Source: Acetobacteraceae bacterium UBA6159 (GTDB lineage: Bacteria > Pseudomonadota > Alphaproteobacteria > Acetobacterales > Acetobacteraceae). Taken from it: DNA of 64,000 nt. Where the stretch lies: the NCBI GenBank assembly GCA_002422345.1, contig DIUL01000142.1, positions 93,692-157,691 of the forward strand, written 5' to 3'. The notes below the pieces were generated by a model. The model had not been told where the DNA came from and did not search any database. It saw only the letters and a list, made by a program, of their open reading frames with translations. The position numbers and the translations under genes are program-made. Shown here one piece after another: positions 37,701-44,775 of the stretch (position 1 is its first letter; each line of letters starts with the position of its first letter).

Positions 37701-38249
37701 CTGATCTTCGGTACGACGCTGGATACCATCCCCGCCACTGTGCCCTATCTGCACGCCGATCCCGCTCGCGTCGCGGCGTGGCGGGAACGGCTGTCGGCGG
37801 GGCGGGCCATCGGCGTGGCCTGGACCGGTGACCCGTCGGCGAGCATGAACCACCGCCGCTCCATCCCGGTGGAGAGGCTGCTGCCGCTGGGGGACATCGC
37901 CGGGGTCACCCTGGTGTCGTTGCAGAAGGGCGTTCCGGCGCCGATGCTGGACTGGACGGCCGAACTGGACGATTTCGCCGATACGGCGGCGCTGGTGGCG
38001 GCCCTGGACCTGGTGATCACCGTCGATACGTCCGTGGCGCATCTGGCGGGCGCGCTGGGCCGTCCGGTCTGGCTGTTGAACCGGTTTGACACCGACTGGC
38101 GCTGGCTGCTGGAACGCGATGACAGTCCCTGGTATCCGACCCTGCGTCAGTTCCGCCAGACCACCGACGGAGACTGGGACGACGTGATTGCCCGCGTGCG
38201 CGACTCGCTGGCGGCGTGGGGCACGACGCCGCGTGATCATGCCATTTGA
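34782..38249 (+). CDS. TPR / GT9-like glycosyltransferase / DUF5672 / TPR / GT9-like fusion protein
   Basis: 1155 residues built as two similar halves round a central domain. Half one has TPR-like helices (about 5-130) and a heptosyltransferase-like (GT9-type) domain with VIAEQGYGDVFQFARFLP (about 163) and VITVDTSVAHLAAALGRPVW (about 343). The middle (about 424-626) matches DUF5672, with LIIQWDGYVV and GNGGFSLRSRRLM, a proposed glycosyltransferase-related domain. Half two has TPRs (about 690-880) and a second GT9-like domain (VRAEQGHGDTIHMARYVP about 902; VITVDTSVAHLAGALG about 1077). TPR-GT proteins modify proteins or surface glycans. Coupling with the TIGR03032-like gene and the divergent giant secreted protein suggests a glycosylation locus, by inference. 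Confidence 0.85.
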   Translation: MTAEVRRGLREALAAVQDLVRQRRLPEAISVCDRMLAVAPDDVSVLLHKGVVLLLGDDSARAERHFEALTPAHPGLEDAWQGLGKALYDQQRCEAAAAAFSRAAELSRVPARALYHRGLAHLLAGDFAAGWRDYEYRLTVPDFRHRVFDRPRWDGSPLAGRRLLVIAEQGYGDVFQFARFLPRLRTLDGTVIFECPSDLRAVLAPMLDGLTIVPPRGREAPDVAFDCYVSLLSLPLVLGLGPDDLASDGPYLAGAAAPRTGTGLRVGVCWAGKPSHPQDLHRSMDPEFLAPLAGVPGVTLVSLQKETGHRPPLPGLCGFLGAPDRPLDDFAATAREIAGLDLVITVDTSVAHLAAALGRPVWLLLSRACDWRWMTGRDDSPWYPTMRLFRQERLGDWPPVIAAAREALAALSRTAAVGAPRPRLDDVTLVCIDTMHHEAALHAIRRSRAAIDFGAVLFLTDRAVVEDGVSVHRIAPIAGLEDYSRIVLREIVPLVRTSHALIIQWDGYVVDPAMWDPAFLSFDYIGAVWTFRTGAHRVGNGGFSLRSRRLMQALLDPAFPVRHPEDDTICRTYRPALEQLGMRFADEATAMRFSTEVVETPHPSFGFHGLFNLWRFVPAGDLDAFLDRVDPRALTSTPTFTLLANYAVLRRWREAASLLRRTPLPPLEVARGLAGVMRTDVGRAETLINTIAREGAASAEGLVRAGKRHHAAGRLDAARECYDRALALNPRAAEALHMRGVARMMQGQGAEGVADVRAALREQPDLPSAWRNLAHHYLQTLLRDDTPAEAERLALWAEADDATARAVAAAPADAACHYQRAAVLLRQGCPAEAIAAAEAAIRLDPTHGQARMTLALARLVTGDLPAGFAAYEARWTLASMRKHAGFDPATAWRGERDPNGLTVLVRAEQGHGDTIHMARYVPMLLERGARVVVLVHAGLRRLLAETWSDRVMVLTENEVLPDHDLHCSMLSLPLIFGTTLDTIPATVPYLHADPARVAAWRERLSAGRAIGVAWTGDPSASMNHRRSIPVERLLPLGDIAGVTLVSLQKGVPAPMLDWTAELDDFADTAALVAALDLVITVDTSVAHLAGALGRPVWLLNRFDTDWRWLLERDDSPWYPTLRQFRQTTDGDWDDVIARVRDSLAAWGTTPRDHAI

Positions 38250-38262
38250 AATGAGGTTCCCG

Positions 38263-38652
38263 ATGTTTTCAGGCAGATGGCGCAACGACCAGGGATCGGC
38301 GATGGAACTGCGCCAGGACGGCGATGCGATCACGGGCGACTACATCACGCGCATCGGCGACGACCGGGTTGTCGAGAAGCGGCACCCTCTGGTCGGGCGG
38401 GTGGCAGGCGGGGTGATCGGCTTCGTCGTGTCCTGGGGGGCCGCGTCCTCGGTGACCAGTTGGGCCGGAAAGCTGATGACCGACGCGGAGGGCGGACAGT
38501 CCATCCATACCGTCTGGCACCTGGCGCGGGACAATATCGCGGGCGACCCGCCGCGCTCCGCCCAGCCGTGGGAGACATTCCTGACCTATGCCTCGGTGTT
38601 CCGGAAGGTGGCAGTGGAACCTGGGCCCGATGGCCGGGATGATGGAGCTTAG
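38263..38652 (+). CDS. Avidin/streptavidin-family biotin-binding protein
   Basis: 129 residues from ATG 38263, favoured by GAGG at 38253-38256; in-frame ATGs at 38251 and 38239 are alternatives. The order of biotin contacts of streptavidin is preserved: Asn8 and Ser12 (WRNDQGS), Tyr27 and Thr29 (GDYIT), Trp58 (VSW), Ser63, Thr65 and Trp67 (SVTSW), Trp85 (IHTVWHLA) and Trp103, the residue donated by a neighbouring subunit. The position of streptavidin Asp128 is Ser111. The loop between Trp58 and Trp67 is four residues shorter. No signal peptide is visible, so it would be cytoplasmic, unlike secreted avidins. It follows the glycosyltransferase gene directly and may be co-expressed. Assignment is from residue-by-residue comparison by memory. 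Confidence 0.8.
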   Translation: MFSGRWRNDQGSAMELRQDGDAITGDYITRIGDDRVVEKRHPLVGRVAGGVIGFVVSWGAASSVTSWAGKLMTDAEGGQSIHTVWHLARDNIAGDPPRSAQPWETFLTYASVFRKVAVEPGPDGRDDGA

Positions 38653-38702
38653 GCACTTCTAGCGATCGCAACGCGCCGGGACACAACGAAAAGGAACGGA
38701 AG

Positions 38703-39461
38703 ATGGATCTGAAACTCGCGGGGAAGACCTGCCTTGTGACCGGCGCCAGCGCGGGGATCGGCGTGGGCATCGCGCGGTCCTTGGCGCGGGAGGGTGTGCG
38801 GCTCGCGATCCTGGCGCGCCGGCGCGACCCGATGGAGGCACTGGCCGATGAGATCGCGGCCGAGACCGGCGCCCGCCCGACCATCATCGTCGCCGACCTG
38901 ACGGCGCAGGAAGCGCCCGAGGCGGTGCATGCGGCGATCCAGGCCGCGTTCGGCGGGTTGGAAATCCTGGTCAACAACGCCGGCCTGTCCAGCAAGCCTG
39001 AGACGATCGCCCGCGACGACGTCTGGAACGCCGGCTTCGACCTGAAATTCACCACCCTGCGGCGGCTGACCAACGCCTTCCTGCCAGGCATGCGGGCGCA
39101 ACGCTGGGGCCGGATCATCAACGTGACCGGGATCGTCGAGCCCTATGCGACCAGCGCCGCCCTGACCGCCTGCGCGGCGGTGCATGCCTGGGCCAAGGGC
39201 CTGTCGCGCGACTTGGCGGCCGAGGGCATCACGATCAACAGCATCCCGCCCGGCCGCATCAACAGTGAACAGATCCGCAAGCGCCTGCATCCCGATCCGG
39301 CGGTGACCCAGCGCTATATCGAGCAGAACATCCCCATCGGCCGCTTCGGCGAACCCGAGGAACTGGCCGATCTGGTGACGTTCCTGGCCTCGCCCCGGGC
39401 CGGCTATATCACCGGCACGGTCATCCCGGTCGATGGCGGGATGTCGCGCTTCTCGATGTAG
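38703..39461 (+). CDS. SDR-family protein lacking the catalytic Ser-Tyr-Lys triad
   Basis: 252 residues. The NAD(P)-binding TGASAGIG and the structural NNAG are intact, and the C-terminus ends in the usual GTVIPVDGGMS. Where catalytic Ser, Tyr and Lys are expected the sequence reads NVTGIVEP and SAALTACAAVHAW, so none of the three is present. It may be a binding or scaffold protein, or use another mechanism. The RBS AAGGAACGGAAG precedes the ATG. Upstream is the avidin-like gene, downstream an MFS exporter, all on the plus strand. Confidence 0.85.
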   Translation: MDLKLAGKTCLVTGASAGIGVGIARSLAREGVRLAILARRRDPMEALADEIAAETGARPTIIVADLTAQEAPEAVHAAIQAAFGGLEILVNNAGLSSKPETIARDDVWNAGFDLKFTTLRRLTNAFLPGMRAQRWGRIINVTGIVEPYATSAALTACAAVHAWAKGLSRDLAAEGITINSIPPGRINSEQIRKRLHPDPAVTQRYIEQNIPIGRFGEPEELADLVTFLASPRAGYITGTVIPVDGGMSRFSM

Positions 39462-39561
39462 GGTCTCCGGCGGCCGCGAAAGGGTGGCGTTCCGGGCGGA
39501 AGGGGCACAGACTGGCGGGATGCCGCTGCCCCGCATCCCGTCGTCCGGCCGCTGATCCCCG

Positions 39562-41079
39562 ATGTCGGATTCCGTCTCTGACGAATTCGAGGTTCCGCAT
39601 CGCCGCCTGATCACCGCCTCCTCGATGCTGGCGATGTTCATGCAGGTGCTGGACACGTCCATCTGCGTCGTGGCGCTGCCGTATATGCAGGGCAGCCTTT
39701 CCGCGAGCGCGGATGAGATCAACTGGGTGCTCACGTCCAGCGTGATCGCCGCGGCGATCATGACCGCCCCGGTGGGGTGGATGGCGCAGCGTTTTGGCCG
39801 CAAGCGGCTGTTCGTCGTTTGCCTGACCGGGTTCGTGACCATGTCGATGCTGTGTGGCGCGGCGCAGACCTTGACCCAGCTTGTCGTGTGCCGCCTGCTG
39901 CAAGGGGCGTTCGGGGCCGGCATCGCGCCGTTGTCGCAGGCGACGATGCTCGACATCTACCCGTTCTCCCGCCGAGCGCAGGCGATGGCGCTGTTCTCGA
40001 TGGGCGTGACGATGGGGCCGATGCTGGGGCCGACCTTGGGCGGCTACCTCACGGATTTCTACAATTGGCGCTGGGTTTTCTACGTGAACCTGCCGTTCGG
40101 CATCATTGCCGTCACGGGCCTGATCCTGTTCATGCCCACTTCGCCCGCTCGGCCTGCCCTGAAGTTCAGTTGGTATGGCTTCGGGATGCTGGCCGTGGCC
40201 GTGGGCGCGCTGCAGCTTGTGCTGGACCGCGGCCAGGTGAAGGACTGGTTCACGGCGCGGGAGATCATGGTGCTCGCCGTCCTGGCCGGGTTGGCGTTCT
40301 ACCTGTTCGTCGTCCACATGGTGCTGTCGGACAAGCCGTTCTTGCCGACGGGGCTGTTCAAGGACCGAAACTTCGCCTCCGCCATCATCATGGTCTTCTG
40401 CGTGTCCGCCATCATGCAGGCGACCGGCGCGCTGCTGGCGCCCTATCTGCAGAAGCTGGCCGGCTTCGCGCCACAGGATGCCGGCTGGGCGATGGCGCCG
40501 CGCGGAGTCGGGATCATGTTCTCGATGTTCGTCGCCTCCCGCCTGGGCATGCGGATCGACCAGCGCAAGCTCATGGCCTGCGGGCTGACCCTGCTCGGCG
40601 TTGTCCTTTACGACATGAGCACCTGGACCCCCGCGGTCAGCGCGGGGCACATGGCAGCGGTCATGATGCTCCAGGGGGTGTCGGTGGGCTTCGTGTTCAA
40701 CCCGATGACAGTGATGGCCTACACGACCCTGCCGGCCCATCTGCGTGGCGAGGCCACGGCGGTGCAGGCCCTGGCGCGGAACATCGGCGCGGCCATCGGC
40801 ATCTCGGTCATGAGTTTCACGCTGTCACGCGCGTTCCAGACCAATCACGAGCAGATTTCGGCCGGGATCACACCGTTCAACCGTACCCTGCAAGGGGAGG
40901 ACGCGGTGGGCCATCTGCTGGACCCGGGCACGCGGGCGGGGGCGATGCTGCTGGACCAGATGATCACGTATCAGGCGCAGATCATTTCCTACAACAACGA
41001 CTTCCGCCTGATGACCTTTGTCGTGCTGCCGCCGCTTCTGCTGCTGTTGCTGATGCGGCGGCACGCGAAAAGGCCCTGA
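39562..41079 (+). CDS. MFS multidrug exporter, DHA2 (EmrB/QacA) family
   Basis: 505 residues with about 14 membrane helices. Family motifs are QVLDTSICVVALPYMQGSLS (TM1, motif D1), GWMAQRFGRKRLFV (motif A) and GPTLGGYLTDFYNWRWVFYV (motif C). DHA2 proteins export drugs or metabolites by proton antiport, often with an EmrA-like adaptor; none is encoded here. It ends 3 bp before the convergent cupin gene. Confidence 0.93.
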   Translation: MSDSVSDEFEVPHRRLITASSMLAMFMQVLDTSICVVALPYMQGSLSASADEINWVLTSSVIAAAIMTAPVGWMAQRFGRKRLFVVCLTGFVTMSMLCGAAQTLTQLVVCRLLQGAFGAGIAPLSQATMLDIYPFSRRAQAMALFSMGVTMGPMLGPTLGGYLTDFYNWRWVFYVNLPFGIIAVTGLILFMPTSPARPALKFSWYGFGMLAVAVGALQLVLDRGQVKDWFTAREIMVLAVLAGLAFYLFVVHMVLSDKPFLPTGLFKDRNFASAIIMVFCVSAIMQATGALLAPYLQKLAGFAPQDAGWAMAPRGVGIMFSMFVASRLGMRIDQRKLMACGLTLLGVVLYDMSTWTPAVSAGHMAAVMMLQGVSVGFVFNPMTVMAYTTLPAHLRGEATAVQALARNIGAAIGISVMSFTLSRAFQTNHEQISAGITPFNRTLQGEDAVGHLLDPGTRAGAMLLDQMITYQAQIISYNNDFRLMTFVVLPPLLLLLLMRRHAKRP

Positions 41080-41082
41080 CGA

Positions 41083-41586
41083 TCAGGCCGCGCGGATGTT
41101 GGAGCGCTGGATACGGTCGAGGTTGCCGCCCTCGATCCGGATCAGCTTGGTCGGGCCCGAGCGCTTCGGCGAATGCACGAAGCCGGCCGGATAGAAATGC
41201 GCGTCTCCGGGCTTGAGGACGTAGCTGCGTTCACGCTCCACCAGGATCGGGTTCGTGCCATCGCCTGGCCTGACGATCTTCCAGTCGGTCATTTCGGTAT
41301 CGCCGATGGCCAGGCCGTAGATCGCCCAGCTTGTGCCGTGGTCGTGCGGGGCGCCATCGGCCGCGTTTTCATAGACATGGCCGCAGATGCAAAAGCCGAG
41401 CGTGGGGTCTTCGTAGAGGACCTTGCGGGGGCGGCATTGATCGGCGGTCAGATGCTGGTCGATGAAGGCCGGGTCGACCAGCGCCTTGGACACCGCGGCG
41501 CAGACCGCCTGCTTGCCGGCTGGTCCGGGATCGGCCTGCAACGCCGAACGGATGTCGTCGCTGAGTTGGGAGAGTGTGTAGGCCAT
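41083..41586 (-). CDS. Cupin-fold protein, cysteine-dioxygenase-like
   Basis: 167 residues from ATG 41586 with GGAGG upstream. The metal-binding cupin motif is visible as PHDHGTSWAIYGLAIGDTEM and a second motif GDAHFYPAGFVHSP supplies the third His. The arrangement resembles type I cysteine dioxygenases and related thiol dioxygenases. Such enzymes oxidise a small substrate with Fe(II) and O2; the substrate here is not determinable. Divergent from the DUF169 gene. Confidence 0.8.
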   Translation of the reverse strand: MAYTLSQLSDDIRSALQADPGPAGKQAVCAAVSKALVDPAFIDQHLTADQCRPRKVLYEDPTLGFCICGHVYENAADGAPHDHGTSWAIYGLAIGDTEMTDWKIVRPGDGTNPILVERERSYVLKPGDAHFYPAGFVHSPKRSGPTKLIRIEGGNLDRIQRSNIRAA

Positions 41587-41887
41587 GGAGATCCTCCATC
41601 CTGCGGTTGGGCCGGAACGACCCGCACCGACATTGCGTTGCGCGAAGAAATGACCGGTGGCGGGGATCGCGTCGTTGATCCAGATCAAGGGCGGCGCCAC
41701 GCTGTGTCCGGTCGGGCATGGCAACGCGCCCGAGGCGGGGCTATCCTGTCGATGCCTGTGCCGGTGCGTGGGTTGATCGATCGCGCCGGGCTGGTATGGA
41801 ACACGGGCGGGCGGAAGCATGGCGCCACTGTCCGCCGCGTTCGGCCCGCGCCATGAACGACGTCGTGGAATGCAGAGGGACACCAAG
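41587..41887. other. 301-bp intergenic region between divergent cupin and DUF169 genes
   Basis: It holds the two ribosome binding sites (GGAGG for the cupin, GAGGGACACC for DUF169) and presumably two promoters. The open frames crossing it have no family sequence. I see no RNA gene or strong inverted repeat. Confidence 0.6.
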
Positions 41888-42667
41888 ATGACCATGAACT
41901 GGGCGAAAGTCGTCGCCGATCTCGAACGCCTGCTGAAGCTGCGGAACCCGCCCTTCGCGATGAAGCTGTTCGAGCGCAAGGAGGACATGGAGGCGATCCC
42001 CCGCATCCGCCGCCCCAAGGCTGTCCATGCCTTCGATCAGGTCGTGGCGCAGGCTGCTCGTCTGGGCTGGACCGTCGGCGTGACGGCCGAGGACCTGGTG
42101 GGCGCGCAATGCCGCGCGGTGATCGGGCTGGGGAATGGCAAGGACGACAAGTGGAAAAGCGGCCAGCACATGGTCGGCGTCTGGTACAGCACGCCCGAGG
42201 ATGCCGGCGCGCACCAGTCCGCGATGAACTGCGTCGAGGACGGCAAGTATGAGGCGATGGTCGTGTCGCCCTTAGGCAGCGGCCGGCTTGATCCGCCCGA
42301 TATCGCGCTGTTCTACGCGACGCCCGGGGCGATGATGTATTTCATCAACGGCCTGCAATGGGCCGGCTACAAGCGTTTCGACTGGAGCGTGGTGGGCGAG
42401 TCGGCCTGCGCCGACTCCTGGGGCCGAGCGCTGAAGACCCGCGAACCCAGCCTGTCGATCCCCTGCTTCGCCGAACGGCGGTACGGTGGCGTGCTGGACG
42501 ATGAGATGCTGATGGCACTGCCGCCGGATGCGCTGGCGCAGGCGATCACCGGGATGGAGGCGCTGGCCCGCAACGGGTTCCGCTATCCGTTCCCGCAATA
42601 TGGCATCCAGCAGGACGTGCGCGCGGGCATGGGCGTCAGCTACCCGGACAAGCGTCCGGCGGCATAA
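41888..42667 (+). CDS. DUF169 domain protein
   Basis: 259 residues from ATG 41888 (GAGGGACACCAAG upstream). Family phrases are PFAMKLFERKEDM, ECxxCG-less CRAVIGLG, VVSPLGSGRLDPPDIALFYA and MYFINGLQWAGYKRFDWSVV. DUF169 proteins bind unknown ligands and are sometimes near methanogenic or formate-related enzymes; the function is not established. It precedes a luciferase-like monooxygenase gene by 138 bp, separated by a hairpin. Confidence 0.85.
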   Translation: MTMNWAKVVADLERLLKLRNPPFAMKLFERKEDMEAIPRIRRPKAVHAFDQVVAQAARLGWTVGVTAEDLVGAQCRAVIGLGNGKDDKWKSGQHMVGVWYSTPEDAGAHQSAMNCVEDGKYEAMVVSPLGSGRLDPPDIALFYATPGAMMYFINGLQWAGYKRFDWSVVGESACADSWGRALKTREPSLSIPCFAERRYGGVLDDEMLMALPPDALAQAITGMEALARNGFRYPFPQYGIQQDVRAGMGVSYPDKRPAA

Positions 42668-42676
42668 CGACGGGGC

Positions 42677-42701
42677 GGCCCGCGCGGAAACGGCGCGGGC
42701 C
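42677..42701 (+). terminator. Terminator-like hairpin after the DUF169 gene
   Basis: A 9-bp perfect stem GGCCCGCGC (42677-42685) with GCGCGGGCC (42693-42701) and a 7-base loop lies 10 bp after the stop. There is no T-run, so it may be a mRNA-stabilising stem or a weak terminator. Confidence 0.5.
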
Positions 42702-42805
42702 GTCAGTCCTGCGTTCAGGCGATGGGGCGCGTTCTCCTGGTCCGACCAGGGTGAGGAGGACGCGTCGCCGCACGGGTTTCACGGGCAGGCGGGAGCGACC
42801 ACCGG

Positions 42806-43951
42806 ATGAAAGCCAAGGGCACCGATAACGGGCTGCGGGTGGGCCTGTTCCACCCCAACGCCAATGTCCATTTCGGTTCGGCGCGTAGCCCGGAACTCAA
42901 TCCGGACCTGCTGGACATCCAGACGCACACGAACCTGGCCTCGGCCTGCGAGGCAGCGGGGTTCGACTACCTGTTCATGGCCGATAGCTGGCTGCCCTAT
43001 GGCCCGGAATCGAGCCGGATCGGGTGGCGCGACCCCTATCTTTTCTCTCCGATCCTGGGTGGCGCCATCGCGGCGGTGACCCGGCGGATCGGGATCATCA
43101 CGACCATCCATACATCGCTGTTTCATCCGGTGCAGGTCGCGCGGATGGGGGCGACGCTCGATGCGCTCAGCGGCGGGCGATGGGGGTTGAATGTCGTGAC
43201 CGGCACGTCGTCCTCCGCCGGGCTGATCAGCAATGAATTCGGCCGGATCGACCACGATGCCCGCTATGACGCGGCGCATGAGGCGATGGCCCTGCTGCGC
43301 GCGCTGTGGTCCGGGGAGCAGGTGGATCACGAGGGCCCGTACTACCAGGTGCACGGCAAGGTCGTCGGGCCGCGTACGGTGCAGCGGCCGATGCCGTTGA
43401 TCGTCAGCGCCGGAGCCTCCCCCGCCGGGCGCCGCTTCGCCGCGCACCACGCCGACACGATCTTCATGCCGGGCCGTACCCCGCGCGAAACCCTGCATGC
43501 GGCGATGGACGATATCGGCGCGCAGGCGGCTGAACGGGGACGGAAAGTCAGCCTCCAGGTCCATGTCAGCGTGCTGGTGCGGGAAGCGGACGCCGAGGCG
43601 GACCGGGTCTCGGCAGACCTGAAGGCCAGCGTGCATCTGCCGGCGGTGGCCGAGTATCTGAAGTTCATCAGCGCGCTCAGCACGACGTATGAGGATATCT
43701 ACGCCCGCTATTCCGAGAACGACATGCGGCAGGTTGGCCTGGTCTCGGGCGGGTTGCAGGCGCATGGCGGGCCGGACCGCGTGGCGGCGACGCTGATCGG
43801 GCTGTATCGGGAATACGGGGTGCGCGGGGTGGCGCTGACCTTCCCGCTCTGGCACCCGTCGGAGGTCGAACTGTTCGGCCGCCTGGTTCTGCCCCGGCTG
43901 GCGGAGGCGGGCATCTGGGTGCATCCGGCCGATCGGGACTGGTGCTGGTAG
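42806..43951 (+). CDS. LLM-class (luciferase-like) flavin-dependent monooxygenase
   Basis: 381 residues. Bacterial-luciferase fold shown by NLASACEAAGFDYLFMADSW, IGIITTIHTSLFHPVQVARM, DALSGGRWGLNVVTGTS and ADTIFMPGRTPRETL. The VTG(T/W)S segment and EFG resemble the DszA/NtaA/RutA group, which oxygenate aromatic or heterocyclic substrates using FMNH2 from a separate reductase. No reductase gene is adjacent. Substrate unknown. Confidence 0.9.
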   Translation: MKAKGTDNGLRVGLFHPNANVHFGSARSPELNPDLLDIQTHTNLASACEAAGFDYLFMADSWLPYGPESSRIGWRDPYLFSPILGGAIAAVTRRIGIITTIHTSLFHPVQVARMGATLDALSGGRWGLNVVTGTSSSAGLISNEFGRIDHDARYDAAHEAMALLRALWSGEQVDHEGPYYQVHGKVVGPRTVQRPMPLIVSAGASPAGRRFAAHHADTIFMPGRTPRETLHAAMDDIGAQAAERGRKVSLQVHVSVLVREADAEADRVSADLKASVHLPAVAEYLKFISALSTTYEDIYARYSENDMRQVGLVSGGLQAHGGPDRVAATLIGLYREYGVRGVALTFPLWHPSEVELFGRLVLPRLAEAGIWVHPADRDWCW

Positions 43952-44007
43952 GACGCCTTTCCGAGTTCAGGTCACGGCGGCGGCTCCGAACGCCGCGATG
44001 GGCGAGA

Positions 44008-44265
44008 TCAGCGCGGCAGCAGCATGTCGGCGATGATGCGGACCAGTTCGACGTAGCTCCGCATCAGGAACCCGATAGCGGCCCCGGCGGCGATGCCGGC
44101 GGCCAGCCAGCCGGGCTGCCCGGTGGCGATCATTCCCCACAGCCCGGCCAGAGCGGGCACGACGCCGAAGACGATCGCGATCGTGTTGCCATGCCGGCGC
44201 AGCAGGCGTACCGCGGGGTATGGGGCGTCGGCGCTTTCCGGTTCGGGATACCCCTGGTCGGACAT
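44008..44265 (-). CDS. Small membrane protein of unknown function
   Basis: 85 residues: a soluble acidic N-terminus, then two or possibly three hydrophobic helices (about 27-49, 52-70) with a short charged tail. It starts 3 bp after the stop of the 168-residue gene and is last in the minus-strand FAD-dehydrogenase operon. It could be a membrane anchor for that complex; no family is recognised. Confidence 0.65.
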   Translation of the reverse strand: MSDQGYPEPESADAPYPAVRLLRRHGNTIAIVFGVVPALAGLWGMIATGQPGWLAAGIAAGAAIGFLMRSYVELVRIIADMLLPR

Positions 44266-44268
44266 GGA

Positions 44269-44775
44269 TCAGGCCGCGACCAGCCGGGGTGTCAGCGGCA
44301 GGCAGACCCGCACGCCGGGCAGGCGGGCCAGGGGTTCCGCCTCGGCGCGTCGGGAAACCACCGCGAAGCCGCGGCGGACAATGCTGCGATCAAGCCCCAC
44401 CGGTTCGGTCCATTGCACGGGGAGGGGTACGTTCGCTCCGTGCTCGACCACCACCAGCGCGCCGCCCATCGGCACCTCGGGCGTCTGGTCGATGCCGGAC
44501 AGGACATTGCGGTGCCAGTTGTTCATCCGGTCCTTCCAGACGCCGGTGCCGCCGGGGCCCGCCTTGGCACGGTAGGCGTCGGAGGTGAACACATCCGGCC
44601 CGGTGACCTGGTGCAGCGCCACGAACGGAGAGGCATGGGGTGTCAGGCTCTCGAACCGCTGGGTTGCGCGGATGCCGGGGATCGAGATCAGCATCTTCAT
44701 ATGGGACAGGTACCAGGCATCCCACTCGACCCGGCGGGAGAGGTCGATCAGCGCCATTTCGACCATGTAGATCAT
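44269..44775 (-). CDS. Conserved small protein coupled to an FAD dehydrogenase, function unknown
   Basis: 168 residues. It begins MIYMVEMALIDLSRRVEWDA and contains FVALHQVTGPDVF and RMNNWHRNVLSG. The length and alternating pattern suggest two ferredoxin-like halves as in dimeric alpha-beta barrel (EthD/NIPSNAP-like) proteins, but this is tentative. ATGA overlap with the dehydrogenase gene indicates translational coupling and a shared pathway. Confidence 0.7.
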   Translation of the reverse strand: MIYMVEMALIDLSRRVEWDAWYLSHMKMLISIPGIRATQRFESLTPHASPFVALHQVTGPDVFTSDAYRAKAGPGGTGVWKDRMNNWHRNVLSGIDQTPEVPMGGALVVVEHGANVPLPVQWTEPVGLDRSIVRRGFAVVSRRAEAEPLARLPGVRVCLPLTPRLVAA

